Source: Bacteroides sp. (GTDB taxonomy: Bacteria; Bacteroidota; Bacteroidia; Bacteroidales; Muribaculaceae). Taken from it: a stretch of 64,000 nt of DNA. Below, piece after piece: positions 43,572 to 52,761 of this stretch. A program made the translations under genes and the position numbers. The notes under the pieces were generated by a model, which made no database searches, was not told the DNA's origin, and saw nothing but the letters and a program-made list of their open reading frames with translations. The stretch lies in NCBI GenBank assembly GCA_014802325.1, contig JAAVCK010000019.1, positions 62,001-126,000 of the forward strand. Reading direction: 5' to 3'. The stretch's first letter is position 1. Every line of letters starts with the position of its first letter.

Positions 43572-45626
43572 GTGAAGACTCTAAATATCATCAAAAACGA
43601 TCCTTGGCTCAAGCCTTTCGCCGAAGCCATCAACGGACGCCACAACGACGCCATCAGCAAGGAAGCCGATCTGACCTCCGAAGCCGGCACTCTCTCAAAT
43701 TTTGCCAATGCTCACAACTACTTCGGGCTGCACCGCAGCGCCGATGGCGGATGGGTATTTCGCGAGTGGGCTCCCAATGCCACTGAAATCAATCTTATAG
43801 GCGATTTCTCGAAGTGGAAAGTGATGAAAAAATATGCCCTCAGACGGCGCAACGGCGGCGTGTGGGAAATAAAGCTGAAAACCTCCGACATACACCACGG
43901 CGACCTCTACAAGATGCTCGTGAAGTGGGACGGCGGCAGCGGCGAGCGCATCCCGGCCTACGCCACGCGAGTAGTGCAGGATGAGAACACAAAAGTATTC
44001 TCGGCACAGGTATGGCAGCCCGACACTGCTTATAAATGGAACATCAAAAAATTCCGGCCCAATACTCGTCCGCTGCTTATCTATGAGTGCCATATCGGAA
44101 TGGCTCAGCAAAAAGAAGGCGTGGGCAGATATACCGAGTTCCGCGACCTCGTGTTGCCGCGCATAGCCGCCGACGGATACAATGCCATACAGATCATGGC
44201 TATTCAGGAGCACCCCTACTACGGCTCGTTCGGCTACCACGTATCGAGCTTCTATGCCGCTTCGTCGAGATTCGGCACACCCGAAGAACTGAAATCTCTC
44301 ATCGACCGTGCTCACGAACTGGGCATCGCGGTGATAATGGATATAGTCCACAGTCATGCTGTAAAAAATGAAGTGGAAGGCCTCGGACGCCTTGACGGTA
44401 GTCCCGACCTCTATTTCTACGGCGATGGCCGACGCGAACATCCGGCATGGGACTCTCTGTGCTTTGACTACGGCAAAAACGAAGTGCTTCACTTCCTGCT
44501 CAGTAATTGCAAATACTGGATGGAAGAGTATCGATTTGACGGATTCCGCTTCGACGGCGTTACATCAATGCTCTATTACAACCACGGTCTGGGACAAGCG
44601 TTCGGGTCATACGACGATTACTATAATGGCGGTCAGGACACCAATGCCATAACTTATCTCACCCTCGCCAACAAGCTTATCCACGAGATTAACCGCAACG
44701 CTATCACTATAGCCGAGGAAATGAGCGGTATGCCCGGACTGGCTGTGCCCGTGCGCGACGGCGGTATAGGTTTCGACTACCGTATGGCTATGGGTATCCC
44801 CGACTACTGGATTAAAATGCTTAAGGAGAAAAAGGACGAGGACTGGCATCCCACATCTATATTCTGGGAACTTACCAACCGCCGCTCCGATGAAAAGACC
44901 ATATCGTATGTAGAGAGTCACGACCAGGCTCTTGTAGGAGACAAGACTGTAATATTCCGTCTTATCGACAAGGAAATGTACTGGCACATGATGAAAGACG
45001 ACGATGATATGACCGTGGCCCGCGGTATAGCTCTCCACAAGATGATTCGCCTTGTCACGGCATCGACTATCAACGGAGGTTATCTCAACTTCATGGGCAA
45101 CGAATTCGGCCATCCGGAGTGGATTGACTTCCCTCGCGAAGGCAACGGCTGGAGCTACAAATATGCCCGCCGCCAGTGGGATCTCGTTGATCGTAAAGAA
45201 CTGAAGTATGTATATCTCAACGATTTCGACAACGCTATGATTCATCTGCTCTCGGGTTATTACAATTTCCAGGCCACTCCGGTAGTAAAACTTTGGGAAA
45301 AGGATTCTGATCAGGTGCTTGCCTACATGCGCGGCGACCTCGTATTTGTATTTAATTTCAGCCCTACTCAATCGTTTACCGACTACGGTATTCTTGCCCC
45401 CGCCGGCGAATACGATGTAGTGCTGTCGACCGACAACCCCGCGTTTGGCGGCTATGGCAATATCGACGAAACCGTGTCGCATCTTACCATCACCGACCCG
45501 CTGTTCGCTCCCAGCGGACGCGAGTGGCTGAAACTCTACATGCCTCCCCGCTCGGCCATGGTGCTTAAAATGCGCCGCCCCGCTCCACGCGTATCGAAAA
45601 AGGAAAACAAGACTACGAAAAAATAA
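43572..45626 (+). CDS. glgB: 1,4-alpha-glucan branching enzyme (GH13_8 type)
   Basis: Forms alpha-1,6 branches in glycogen. 684 aa from a GTG at 43572 (MKTLNIIKNDPWLKPF); the TTG at 43527 is upstream of the predicted transcription start. A CBM48 domain (about 45-135: FGLHRSADGGWVFREWAPNATEINLIGDF) is followed by a GH13 barrel with MDIVHSHAVKN, GFRFDGVTSM (nucleophile Asp), IAEEMSGMPG (acid/base Glu) and VESHDQ (Asp). The C-terminal domain ends in a Lys-rich tail. The layout is like the eukaryotic-style branching enzymes seen in Bacteroidetes. With the GH13 enzyme at 22.4 kb it indicates a glycogen cycle. Confidence 0.94.
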   Translation: MKTLNIIKNDPWLKPFAEAINGRHNDAISKEADLTSEAGTLSNFANAHNYFGLHRSADGGWVFREWAPNATEINLIGDFSKWKVMKKYALRRRNGGVWEIKLKTSDIHHGDLYKMLVKWDGGSGERIPAYATRVVQDENTKVFSAQVWQPDTAYKWNIKKFRPNTRPLLIYECHIGMAQQKEGVGRYTEFRDLVLPRIAADGYNAIQIMAIQEHPYYGSFGYHVSSFYAASSRFGTPEELKSLIDRAHELGIAVIMDIVHSHAVKNEVEGLGRLDGSPDLYFYGDGRREHPAWDSLCFDYGKNEVLHFLLSNCKYWMEEYRFDGFRFDGVTSMLYYNHGLGQAFGSYDDYYNGGQDTNAITYLTLANKLIHEINRNAITIAEEMSGMPGLAVPVRDGGIGFDYRMAMGIPDYWIKMLKEKKDEDWHPTSIFWELTNRRSDEKTISYVESHDQALVGDKTVIFRLIDKEMYWHMMKDDDDMTVARGIALHKMIRLVTASTINGGYLNFMGNEFGHPEWIDFPREGNGWSYKYARRQWDLVDRKELKYVYLNDFDNAMIHLLSGYYNFQATPVVKLWEKDSDQVLAYMRGDLVFVFNFSPTQSFTDYGILAPAGEYDVVLSTDNPAFGGYGNIDETVSHLTITDPLFAPSGREWLKLYMPPRSAMVLKMRRPAPRVSKKENKTTKK

Positions 45627-45628
45627 TC

Positions 45629-46831
45629 ATGTCAGCTCCGTTTAAAATTTCTGAAGTATACAAAGCCGCTCAGGTGTTGCGCAACGTAGCGCGACACCCG
45701 AGCCTCATAAGCGTGCCCCGCATCAATCCTGATGTAGAGCTATATATTAAACCCGAGTGCCTACAGCACACGGGTTCTTTCAAACTGCGAGGTGCTTATT
45801 ATAAAATCTCACAGCTATCCGACGAGGAAAAAGCACGCGGCGTGATAGCATGCTCAGCCGGCAATCACGCTCAAGGCGTGGCTAAAGGTGCCACCGACAA
45901 CGGCATACGATCAATAATCTGTCTGCCGGCCGGCGCTCCGCTGTCAAAGATTGAAGCTACCCGCAGGCTCGGTGCGGAAGTAGTGCTGGTGCCGGGTGTG
46001 TATGACGATGCATACAAAAAGGCACTCGAACTCCGCGACGAGCACGGATATACATTTGTTCATCCTTTTGACGATCCCCTCGTCATAGCCGGACAGGGCA
46101 CCGTGGCTCTGGAAATTCTTGAAGATATGCCCGACGTGGAGGCTGTGGTTGTTCCGGTGGGTGGCGGTGGCCTGATTTCGGGCATCGCTTTCACGCTGAA
46201 GTCACTCAAACCCGACGTGAAGGTATACGGTGTGCAAGCTAAAGGTGCACCTTCGATGGTAGAATCACTGCGCGACGGTAAGAAGGTGACTCTTCCGGCA
46301 GTGTCGACGATAGCCGACGGCATATCGGTAAAAGAGCCTGGCGAAAATACTTTCGCCATGTGTAGCGAATATGTCGACGAGATCGTTACGGTGACCGAAG
46401 ATGAAATTGCTGCCGCGATACTCGCTCTTATCGAGCAGCAGAAACTTGTGTCGGAAGGCGCCGGCGCTGTTTCGGTAGCAGCCGTAATGTTCAATAAAAT
46501 ACCCGTTCAGGGCAAAAAGACAGTGGCCGTGGTATCGGGTGGCAACATTGACGTGAATATTCTCAACCGAGTCATCACCCGCGGCCTCGTAAAAAGCGGA
46601 CGTGACTGCACTATTACAGTAGACCTTTCTGACAAACCGGGCGAACTTTCGGGTGTATGTGCCGTGCTCGGTGCATGCGGTGCCAATATCATTTCGGTGA
46701 TCCACGAGCGAAATACCGATCGCTCAGCTATCAACGACTGCCTGCTGCGTCTCGAAATAGAAACCCGCAACCACGACCATATCAAGGAAATCCATAAAGC
46801 TCTGGCCGACGCTGGCTACACCGTGATATAA
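45629..46831 (+). CDS. ilvA: Threonine ammonia-lyase (threonine dehydratase) with C-terminal ACT domain
   Basis: PLP enzyme that deaminates threonine to 2-oxobutyrate for isoleucine synthesis or catabolism. 400 aa: catalytic domain with HTGSFKLRGAYYK (PLP K52), SAGNHAQGVA, VPVGGGGLISG and SEGAGAVS, then a single ACT domain (about 330-400: TITVDLSDKPGELSGVCAVL). It is shorter than the two-ACT biosynthetic IlvA of E. coli. Its gene is 2 bases after glgB, and its TAA overlaps the ATG of the threonine/serine exporter subunit, which suggests linked control of threonine use and export. Confidence 0.92.
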   Translation: MSAPFKISEVYKAAQVLRNVARHPSLISVPRINPDVELYIKPECLQHTGSFKLRGAYYKISQLSDEEKARGVIACSAGNHAQGVAKGATDNGIRSIICLPAGAPLSKIEATRRLGAEVVLVPGVYDDAYKKALELRDEHGYTFVHPFDDPLVIAGQGTVALEILEDMPDVEAVVVPVGGGGLISGIAFTLKSLKPDVKVYGVQAKGAPSMVESLRDGKKVTLPAVSTIADGISVKEPGENTFAMCSEYVDEIVTVTEDEIAAAILALIEQQKLVSEGAGAVSVAAVMFNKIPVQGKKTVAVVSGGNIDVNILNRVITRGLVKSGRDCTITVDLSDKPGELSGVCAVLGACGANIISVIHERNTDRSAINDCLLRLEIETRNHDHIKEIHKALADAGYTVI

Positions 46832-47661
46832 TGCAGATAAGCGTCACATCATCGTCTACCACTTCTCTTGCCACCGAACGGCAGACCGCTATACGCTGCC
46901 CGTCGGTAAAAGAATTGTGCTCGTTTCTTTCGCAATACAGCGCACTGCTGCTCGGTTGCGGAGCTACATGTATCCGACTCGAACACAATATCACACGTAT
47001 CGCATCGACCTACGGCATGAGAATAGTGAGCTATATCATGCCCCGGCATATCAGCCTGTCGGTAATCGACGACGACACTACCGAAAGCGTCACAATGGTG
47101 GTGGCCACTGCCAAAACACCGATAAGTTTCTACGTCAACACCCGACTCAGCGAACTCAGCTGGGAAATAGCCGACGGACGCATAGATTTCGACGAAGCGC
47201 TCCACAGGTTTCGCCACATTGCCACATGCGAGCATCAGAACGGTTGGCTGTTACTGCTGCTCGTAGCGGTGGCCAACGCATCATTCTGCCGGCTGTTTGG
47301 CGGCGACATCATAGCCATGTCCACCGTAGCACTCGCTACCGCTGTGGGTTACCGCCTGAAGCAGATACTTCTCGCCATGAAGACGGATGTCTGGGTCATG
47401 GCCATGCTCTGCGCGTTTGTGTCGTCGGTAATCGGTGCATCGTGCGAAGTATGGAATCTTGGCTTGACTCCTCACATCGCATTGGCTACCTGCGTGTTGT
47501 ATCTCGTGCCCGGTATTCCTTTTCTCAACTCTTTCAGCGACGTGCTCTATCGCCACTACATCTGCGCGCTGTCAAGATTTATCGACGCGGCCGTGCTCAC
47601 GGCATGCCTCTCCATAGGTCTGTGTGCAGGTATGCTCGTCACGGGCACCGGTATGTTTTAA
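46831..47661 (+). CDS. Threonine/serine exporter family protein, ThrE N-terminal type (first half)
   Basis: 276 aa. The soluble N-terminal domain (about 25-140: CSFLSQYSALLLGCGATCIRLEHNITRIA, then AKTPISFYVNTRLSEL) is the DUF1212/ThrE amphipathic domain. Five transmembrane helices follow (GWLLLLLVAVANASFCRLFGG, then ATCVLYLVPGIPFLNSFSD). In Corynebacterium ThrE both halves are one protein; here they are separate genes. It is coupled to ilvA (1-base overlap) and followed after 18 bases by the second half. Confidence 0.88.
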   Translation: MQISVTSSSTTSLATERQTAIRCPSVKELCSFLSQYSALLLGCGATCIRLEHNITRIASTYGMRIVSYIMPRHISLSVIDDDTTESVTMVVATAKTPISFYVNTRLSELSWEIADGRIDFDEALHRFRHIATCEHQNGWLLLLLVAVANASFCRLFGGDIIAMSTVALATAVGYRLKQILLAMKTDVWVMAMLCAFVSSVIGASCEVWNLGLTPHIALATCVLYLVPGIPFLNSFSDVLYRHYICALSRFIDAAVLTACLSIGLCAGMLVTGTGMF

Positions 47662-47679
47662 ATCTATTATATAAATAAT

Positions 47680-48156
47680 ATGTGGCAGTCTTTTATTCAG
47701 GATGCATTTTTCGCAGCACTTGCGGCCGTTGGCTTCTCTGCCATCAGCCGTCCACCGGTAAGACTCTACGCTTATTGCGCCATAATAGCAGCCGCCGGAC
47801 ACTCATGCCGCTTCCTGCTTATCAATCTCATGGATATGCACGTGGCTGCGGCAAGTTTTCTCGCCGCACTTCTCGTGGGATTGCTCGCCGTGGCATTCTG
47901 CCGCCCCGCCCATACTCCTCCCGAGGCTTGTCTGTTTCCGGCCCTCCTGCCCATGATACCGGGTATCTACGCCTATAAGGCGTTCGGAGCTATGGCATTG
48001 AGCGTTATTTATTCCGGTACCGGGCGCTTCGACCATTACTTTTCACTGCTTGCCGACAATGGGCTTACATGTATTTTCATACTCATCGCCATGGTGGTAG
48101 GCGGCACAATACCTATATTTATGTTTAAAAAGATAGCATTTCAGGCTACGCGATAA
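47680..48156 (+). CDS. Threonine/serine exporter family protein, second half (ThrE_2-like)
   Basis: 158 aa, four to five transmembrane helices: FFAALAAVGFSAI, the ASFLAALLVGLLAVAF helix, PALLPMIPGIYAYKAF (a conserved LPMIPG-type motif) and CIFILIAMVVGGTIPIFMF. It would pair with the preceding protein to form the full ten-helix exporter. Start at the ATG in MWQSFIQDAFF. The following 126 bases carry no gene and no clear terminator. Confidence 0.87.
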   Translation: MWQSFIQDAFFAALAAVGFSAISRPPVRLYAYCAIIAAAGHSCRFLLINLMDMHVAAASFLAALLVGLLAVAFCRPAHTPPEACLFPALLPMIPGIYAYKAFGAMALSVIYSGTGRFDHYFSLLADNGLTCIFILIAMVVGGTIPIFMFKKIAFQATR

Positions 48157-48282
48157 GTTTTTCACCATTTTTATAATATTGACCCAAAACAGTCGTTATA
48201 TTTAGTGAAACATTATGCCGTTTTGATTACCGATACAGTGTTTCAACCCAAGATTTTCATAAAATTACGATCCCGTTTCATC

Positions 48283-49083
48283 ATGAAATTTCATTCCGTT
48301 CTGGCCTCTCTCATACTGCTGCTCGCCATAACATCATGCAGTTCCAACAAATCGGCGCTGCCCTATTTCAAAGACCTGCCCGGCAACGAAGGCGTTCTTG
48401 AGACCATCAGCTATATTCCGACCATACAGCCTGACGACGAGCTGTTTATCTCGGTTTCCGCCTTCAACATGGCAGCCGTAGCCGCATACCAGACACCACT
48501 GAGCAATCCGGCTGCACGCGAAGACATACTCCGCCCGTCGTCGCCACAGTTTCTTACGTATATAGTCGACACCAAGGGCGACATCAATTTCCCGACATTA
48601 GGCTCTATCCATGTAGAGGGTATGACTACCGAGCAGCTTGCCGATGAACTTACCCACCGGATTTCACGCGATGTGCAGGATCCCATAGTCAGAGTAGAAC
48701 TTCTCAATTTCAAGGTCATAGTAGCGGGTGAAGTTGCCAAACCGGCAGCCGTAAAGGTATCCAACAGCCGTATGACCATACTTGAAGCCATATCCGAAGC
48801 GGGAGACCTCACTCCCTATGGCCGACGCGACAATGTGCTCGTTATCCGCGAGGAAAACGGTAAGCGCACCTACGCTCGTGTGGATCTCTCATCAAAAGAC
48901 CTTCTGAACTCACCTTACTATTACCTGAAGCAGAACGATTACATATATGTAGAACCCAACGATATACGTGAAGCCAATTCACGTTACAATCAAGACAATG
49001 CCTACAAACTGTCGGTGACCTCCACTATCGTCAGCGCGGCATCTGTCATCGCATCGCTCGTAATCGCTCTTACTGTAAAATAA
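48283..49083 (+). CDS. Polysaccharide export lipoprotein (Wza-like)
   Basis: 266 aa from the ATG at 48283; an in-frame GTG at 48205 would add 26 residues before the signal. It has MKFHSVLASLILLLAI and lipobox TSC (C19). The Poly_export domain has DELFISVSAFN and YIVDTKGDINFPTLGSIHVEGMT, then an SLBB-type region KVIVAGEVAKPAAVKV, and ends with a C-terminal helix (VSAASVIASLVIALTVK) that may cross the outer membrane. Forms the outer membrane channel for capsular or exopolysaccharide. Directly upstream of its Wzc-like partner. Confidence 0.92.
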   Translation: MKFHSVLASLILLLAITSCSSNKSALPYFKDLPGNEGVLETISYIPTIQPDDELFISVSAFNMAAVAAYQTPLSNPAAREDILRPSSPQFLTYIVDTKGDINFPTLGSIHVEGMTTEQLADELTHRISRDVQDPIVRVELLNFKVIVAGEVAKPAAVKVSNSRMTILEAISEAGDLTPYGRRDNVLVIREENGKRTYARVDLSSKDLLNSPYYYLKQNDYIYVEPNDIREANSRYNQDNAYKLSVTSTIVSAASVIASLVIALTVK

Positions 49084-49117
49084 TCCAATCCTACATCAGT
49101 TTCCGCCTTCCGAAGTT

Positions 49118-51409
49118 ATGTCAACCAATAAAAAAAATCGCGCAGATTTCATCAACTTCCGTCATCTCTTCTCATCCTATCTTTCCCATTGGTATCTATT
49201 TGCCATATCCGTAGTGGTATTCGGTGCGTTGGGCTATCTTTATTCACGTACCAAAAACCCTGTCTACGACGTAAGAGCCAACGTGCTTATCCAGGAGGAA
49301 GGCAACAATCTTTTGAGCAACTTCGGCTCGCTTGGCGAACTTTTCGGCTCAGGTGCCAAGGTTGACGACGAAATCTTCCGGTTGACATCTCACAGTATCT
49401 ACCGCGACGTTGCGAAGAATCTCGGTATCAACAAAATTCACATCGTACGCTCCGGATTTCTCAAGCACGAGCTTGCTTATCCGGATTTTCCTGTCGACGT
49501 AACATGTGATGCCTCAATACCCGACACCCTTTCTTCAACTTTGAGCTTCAAAATCAACATCAACAAGAAAGGCCTCGCCGACGTAACTGTAAAAGCCAAG
49601 AAAGAGACTATCGCTGAGGTAGAGGATATGGCTGTACCTGCCACAATCGACACTCCCTATGGAAAATTCACCGTTGTGAAGACCAAGTATTATCCTGAGG
49701 GCGAAAGCGTAAAAACCACCATTGCTTTTATGAGCTACGGATCTGCGGCCGAAAAACTGGCAGAGGATATCGGCAGTGACATTCCTTCGCGAAAAGGCAA
49801 CGTCATAACTCTATTTATCAACACTGAGAATCCCGAATACGGCCGGGATCTTCTCAACGACGTGATTGCCACATACAACAATCATGGCATCACCGATAAT
49901 AATATGCAGACCACCAAGACCCTCGAATTTATCGAAGATCGTCTTGTATCTATCGGTCACGACTTAAATGAAGCTGAGACCAATATCAGGAAATTCAAGG
50001 AAAACAACAGTCTGGTAGCTTTTGAATATGAAGCTCAGTATCAGACTGAAAAGCGCGGCAAAATCGAAGAAGCACTTCTCGCGGCCCAGACCAACGCGGA
50101 TATACTGAAGATGACGCTTGACTTTTTCAAAGATCCGGCCAACAAATACAGCCTTGTCCCCGTATCGGTAGATGAAAAAGGTATAGCCGCAGCTATATCG
50201 GAATACAATACAGTGGTATTAAAGCGCATCGACCTTCTTGAAAACGCATCGCCCGGAAGCCTTACCGTACGCTCGCTCGAAACCCAGCTCGACGCCATGC
50301 GCGAAAATCTGCGCACGTCACTCGAACGCACCTACGATAATGCCCTTGTGACTCTCAATGATTTCAAGAAAGAACACGAAGCCGTGTTGGGCCGTATGGG
50401 TCAGGTGCCCAATCAGGAATACGAGTACGTTGACCTTCGCCGCCAGCAAGAAATCAAGCAGCAGCTCTACCTCTTCCTTCTCCAGCGTAAGGAGGAAACA
50501 TCGATCATGCTTGCCAATGCACTCCCCAAAGGCGTGGTGGTCGACGAAGCTTACGTATTGTCTGACCCCATCAGCATCAATAGTAAGATCTATATAGTAA
50601 TCTTCCTTCTGTTAGGTCTGCTTTTCCCTCCCGTATGCCTGTATCTGCGCAAGGTTATCCGCAATCGCTTTGATTCGCGCACCGAGGTTGAAGATACCAT
50701 CACCACACCCATTCTCGGTGAGATGTGTGCCGACCGCTCCGGCAAGACCCTCATAGCAACAGCTGAAAACCACTCATCGTCGGCCGAGCTTTTCCGTCTG
50801 ATCCGAAGCAATCTGCTCTTCATGCTCAATAACGCTGACGACAAAGTGGTGCTCCTCACCTCTACCACATCGGGCGAAGGAAAATCGTTCATATCCATCA
50901 ACCTTGCCGCATCACTTGCTCTGTTAGGCAAGAAAGTGCTTCTGGTGGGTATGGATATTCGCAAACCTCGTCTTAACGAATATCTCAGCATCAGCACACG
51001 CTTCGGTCTGACCCAGTATCTGTCGACCGATTCCATACAGCTTGATCAGATCATCAATCATGTTCCTGAGGTGAAAGGTCTCGATGTGATTACATCAGGT
51101 CCCGTTCCTCCCAACCCCGCAGAACTTCTCGCATCTGAGAAAGTGGATGAACTTTTCCAGCAGTTGCGCACTATGTATGACTTCATAGTGGTTGACTCTG
51201 CGCCTGTGGGTATGGTGAGCGATACATTCACACTGTCGCGTATCAGCGATGCCACTATCTACGTGTGCCGTATCAACTACACTCCCCTTTCGGACCTCAA
51301 GTTTATTCAGGACATTTATGACGAAAACCGCCTGAAGAAACTCTCGGTGGTAGTCAACGGCACCACTACCAAAAAGGCTTACGGATACGGCTACGGAAGT
51401 GAACAATAA
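49118..51409 (+). CDS. Polysaccharide co-polymerase / tyrosine autokinase (Wzc-like)
   Basis: 763 aa. A Wzz domain begins at about residue 15 with TM1 (LFAISVVVFGALGYLYSR), then a long periplasmic coiled-coil part (about 60-480) and TM2 (SKIYIVIFLLLGLLFPPVCLYL, about 487-510). A cytoplasmic BY-kinase domain follows, with Walker A TSGEGKSFISIN (about 588), Walker A' LLVGMDIRKPRL and Walker B FIVVDSAPVGM. It ends in a short tyrosine cluster (AYGYGYG), the usual autophosphorylation tail. Controls chain length and export together with the Wza-like protein. Confidence 0.93.
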   Translation: MSTNKKNRADFINFRHLFSSYLSHWYLFAISVVVFGALGYLYSRTKNPVYDVRANVLIQEEGNNLLSNFGSLGELFGSGAKVDDEIFRLTSHSIYRDVAKNLGINKIHIVRSGFLKHELAYPDFPVDVTCDASIPDTLSSTLSFKININKKGLADVTVKAKKETIAEVEDMAVPATIDTPYGKFTVVKTKYYPEGESVKTTIAFMSYGSAAEKLAEDIGSDIPSRKGNVITLFINTENPEYGRDLLNDVIATYNNHGITDNNMQTTKTLEFIEDRLVSIGHDLNEAETNIRKFKENNSLVAFEYEAQYQTEKRGKIEEALLAAQTNADILKMTLDFFKDPANKYSLVPVSVDEKGIAAAISEYNTVVLKRIDLLENASPGSLTVRSLETQLDAMRENLRTSLERTYDNALVTLNDFKKEHEAVLGRMGQVPNQEYEYVDLRRQQEIKQQLYLFLLQRKEETSIMLANALPKGVVVDEAYVLSDPISINSKIYIVIFLLLGLLFPPVCLYLRKVIRNRFDSRTEVEDTITTPILGEMCADRSGKTLIATAENHSSSAELFRLIRSNLLFMLNNADDKVVLLTSTTSGEGKSFISINLAASLALLGKKVLLVGMDIRKPRLNEYLSISTRFGLTQYLSTDSIQLDQIINHVPEVKGLDVITSGPVPPNPAELLASEKVDELFQQLRTMYDFIVVDSAPVGMVSDTFTLSRISDATIYVCRINYTPLSDLKFIQDIYDENRLKKLSVVVNGTTTKKAYGYGYGSEQ

Positions 51410-51427
51410 CCTCTGCCTGTCAAAGTA

Positions 51428-52753
51428 ATGGTTGAGAAATACCTGATCTACTCGCGTATATTCTTCGTCACATTATGGATAATGCTGACGTTCGGCTTCG
51501 TATCGCAAGAGATCATCACTCCACTTACATCACTGCACGTTGCTGTGTATCTGCTGAGCGACATTGTATTTCTTATCATGGGATTACTGACACTGCGCAC
51601 TCGTCGGGATATTACCGTATTCATTTCTTTTATACTGCTTGGTGTAATTTCATCAATGGTTTTCAACCGTCAAGGGCTTGTGATTACCCTCAACGGTATG
51701 CGATCATATTTCGGTATTATTTTCGCTTTTCCCATACTGAGGTGGTTTATGTCGGGTAAGAACGCCGACCGCTTCATGCACTCGTTTGACCGCCTGTTGT
51801 TTGTGTTTCTTGTGCTTCAGGTGCCGTGCATCCTATGGCAGTTTATCAAATATGGCGCAGGCGACCGCGTAGGCGGTTCGCTCGGTAACTGGAGTTCTGG
51901 TATCATATCTTCGCTCATCTATTCTATATCGCTCTACCTCGTTTCAAAGCGATGGAATTACAACGACTATTTCGGTTCGCTCCGCAAAAACTACGTTTAT
52001 ATCCTTCTGCTTCTGCCCACTTTTTTTAACGAGACCAAGGCAAGTTTCATATATCTTGTTTTATACTTTATTCTACTTCTTCGCCTGAGAGTAAGCATGG
52101 TCCGACAGCTCGTATGGATCATTCCTTCATTGATGATCGTAGTCACCGGTGTAGGAGCCATATATCTTAAAGTCACCAATCAGGAGGCTGACCGAATCCT
52201 ATCGTATCAGTTCTTCAAGGAATATCTGTTTGGCGAAAGCACGGATCATGTAGTTGAGCTTGCGCTGGCCGTGGAAGACGACGGTCTGATAGTCGAAGAA
52301 ACGTGGGGCGGTATAATCGATATGCCACGATTCACGAAACTGATCGTAGTGCCATCCGTGTTCCGCGACGGACACAAAAGCATCTGGTGGGGTGCGGGAC
52401 TTGGTCAGTTCAAGGGTACGAATGTAATAGGCATGACCCCGTTCAGCAAACGATTTTTCTGGTTGTTGCGTGGTTCGAAGCCGTGGGTGTTCTATGTATT
52501 TGTTGAACTTGGCATATTAGGGCTGATTTGGGTATGCTGGACATTCATTTCCATGTTCATGCAACCGACTTCCACCAGCAACGGACTGAACATCAAGCTG
52601 TATATAGCCTTCATGCTGCTATTCTTCTTCCTCTACAACGACTCTCTGTCGAGCCTATACTTCTGTAGCCTGCTGTTTTACATGCTGATGCGTACACACT
52701 ACGAACCGGCCGACGAACCCCATCTCATCGACAGCGCTGATAAAGATAAGTGA
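51428..52753 (+). CDS. Polytopic membrane protein, O-antigen ligase/polymerase-like (Wzy candidate)
   Basis: 441 aa with about eleven predicted hydrophobic helices and one larger extracytoplasmic loop near residues 255-345 (LFGESTDHVVELALAVEDDG, then WWGAGLGQFKGTNVIG). A large late loop, a GxGxGxF-like motif and its place 18 bases after the Wzc gene fit a Wzy polymerase or O-antigen ligase-type protein. These families share little sequence, so this rests on topology and context. Its stop is 8 bases from the stop of the convergent glycosyltransferase gene. Confidence 0.7.
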   Translation: MVEKYLIYSRIFFVTLWIMLTFGFVSQEIITPLTSLHVAVYLLSDIVFLIMGLLTLRTRRDITVFISFILLGVISSMVFNRQGLVITLNGMRSYFGIIFAFPILRWFMSGKNADRFMHSFDRLLFVFLVLQVPCILWQFIKYGAGDRVGGSLGNWSSGIISSLIYSISLYLVSKRWNYNDYFGSLRKNYVYILLLLPTFFNETKASFIYLVLYFILLLRLRVSMVRQLVWIIPSLMIVVTGVGAIYLKVTNQEADRILSYQFFKEYLFGESTDHVVELALAVEDDGLIVEETWGGIIDMPRFTKLIVVPSVFRDGHKSIWWGAGLGQFKGTNVIGMTPFSKRFFWLLRGSKPWVFYVFVELGILGLIWVCWTFISMFMQPTSTSNGLNIKLYIAFMLLFFFLYNDSLSSLYFCSLLFYMLMRTHYEPADEPHLIDSADKDK

Positions 52754-52761
52754 GCCAACAA

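Noticed and set aside
44607-45482. Minus-strand open frame of 291 codons inside glgB
   Set aside because: GlgB is intact with all GH13 motifs; the antisense frame is a by-product of codon bias.
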